Source of the DNA: Desulfurobacterium sp. | GTDB lineage: Bacteria; Aquificota; Aquificia; Desulfurobacteriales; Desulfurobacteriaceae | Reading direction: 5' to 3' | Length of the DNA stretch: 6,321 nucleotides | Assembly (NCBI GenBank): GCA_003978805.1 | Contig: QNYI01000104.1 | Span: forward strand, 1 to 6,321 | Shown here: piece by piece, positions 6,148-6,321 of the stretch | How positions within the stretch are numbered: position 1 is the first letter of the stretch | How the letters are laid out: every line of letters begins with the position of its first letter | The notes under the pieces: model-generated | The model's database searches: none | What the model was told of the DNA's origin: nothing | The model's input: the letters and a program-made list of their open reading frames with translations, nothing else | Program-made: the position numbers and the translations under genes

Positions 6148-6321
6148 ATGAGGTTTCTGGAAAGGCTTTTTGAAGGCTTCCTGTGGCGTTCAAGGTTAAT
6201 GGTTCTTTTTGCCGTTGTCTTCTCCCTTGTTGCAGCTTTCGGGATGTTCATAGTAGCCTCCGTGGAGATATACGAGCCCATTAGGCACATGTTTGAGAGC
6301 TCTTTCCATTTAACTGCTGAA
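6148..6321 (+). CDS. YqhA/UPF0114-like membrane protein, N-terminal part
   Basis: An open frame of 58 residues runs off the right edge. An amphipathic start with FLERLFEGFLWRSR (3-16) is followed by one clear membrane helix (about 17-39) and a polar stretch. The 'xxSRLxVLxAVxFSL' pattern at the start of the first helix resembles the uncharacterised YqhA/UPF0114 inner-membrane family, which has about 160-180 residues and several membrane segments. Its function is unknown. It follows the transporter gene by nine bases with its own ribosome binding site, so it is probably in the same transcript. The family assignment is from pattern memory on a third of the protein and should be treated as likely, not certain; that it is a membrane protein gene is well supported. 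Confidence 0.65.
   Translation, partial: MRFLERLFEGFLWRSRLMVLFAVVFSLVAAFGMFIVASVEIYEPIRHMFESSFHLTAE

Noticed and set aside
6136..6160. Terminator after the transporter gene
   Set aside because: There is no GC-rich hairpin with a T-run; the next gene starts nine bases later with its own ribosome binding site.

Overview
The window is dense bacterial DNA with every recognisable gene on the + strand. From about position 540 to the right edge, neighbouring genes are separated by 0 to 9 bases or overlap by 1. The proteins are rich in Lys, Glu and Arg, and Arg is often written AGG or AGA, which suggests a thermophile. Purine-rich Shine-Dalgarno sites, a lipoprotein signal and a TlpA-type thiol protein fit a Gram-negative-type envelope. 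My best guess is a thermophilic chemolithotroph of the Aquificota, perhaps Desulfurobacteriaceae. This rests on protein style only; there is no rRNA or other firm marker here.

Layout. Bases 2-499 are the 3' part of a MEMO-family gene, cut by the left edge. A 40-base gap (500-539) holds the only real intergenic space, with a possible promoter, a perfect 10-base palindrome and a strong ribosome binding site. Next comes a thiol/redox block: a small ArsR-family regulator with a TTG start (540-812), thioredoxin (813-1142), thioredoxin reductase (1143-2069) and a TlpA-like lipoprotein thioredoxin (2071-2625). Two housekeeping genes follow: the ribosome-assembly GTPase EngB/YsxC (2631-3218) and the repair ATPase RecN (3221-4783). 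Then comes a membrane transporter of the NhaD/ArsB (ion transporter) superfamily (4783-6138). The right edge cuts a YqhA/UPF0114-like membrane protein (6148-6321).

How the genes may work together. TrxB would pass NADPH electrons to TrxA in the cytoplasm, while the TlpA-like protein would work on thiols outside the inner membrane. The ArsR-family protein heads the block with no gap before trxA and is the natural candidate to control it. It has cysteines at 4, 32 and 70 but lacks the classic arsenite CxC motif, so thiol or sulfur-species sensing is plausible but unproven. EngB and RecN have weak Shine-Dalgarno sites and start just after the preceding stop codon, so they probably depend on translational coupling. 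No RNA gene, mobile element, CRISPR array or convincing terminator was seen. Most of the window consists of well-known families; the redox block with its regulator is the part most worth testing.
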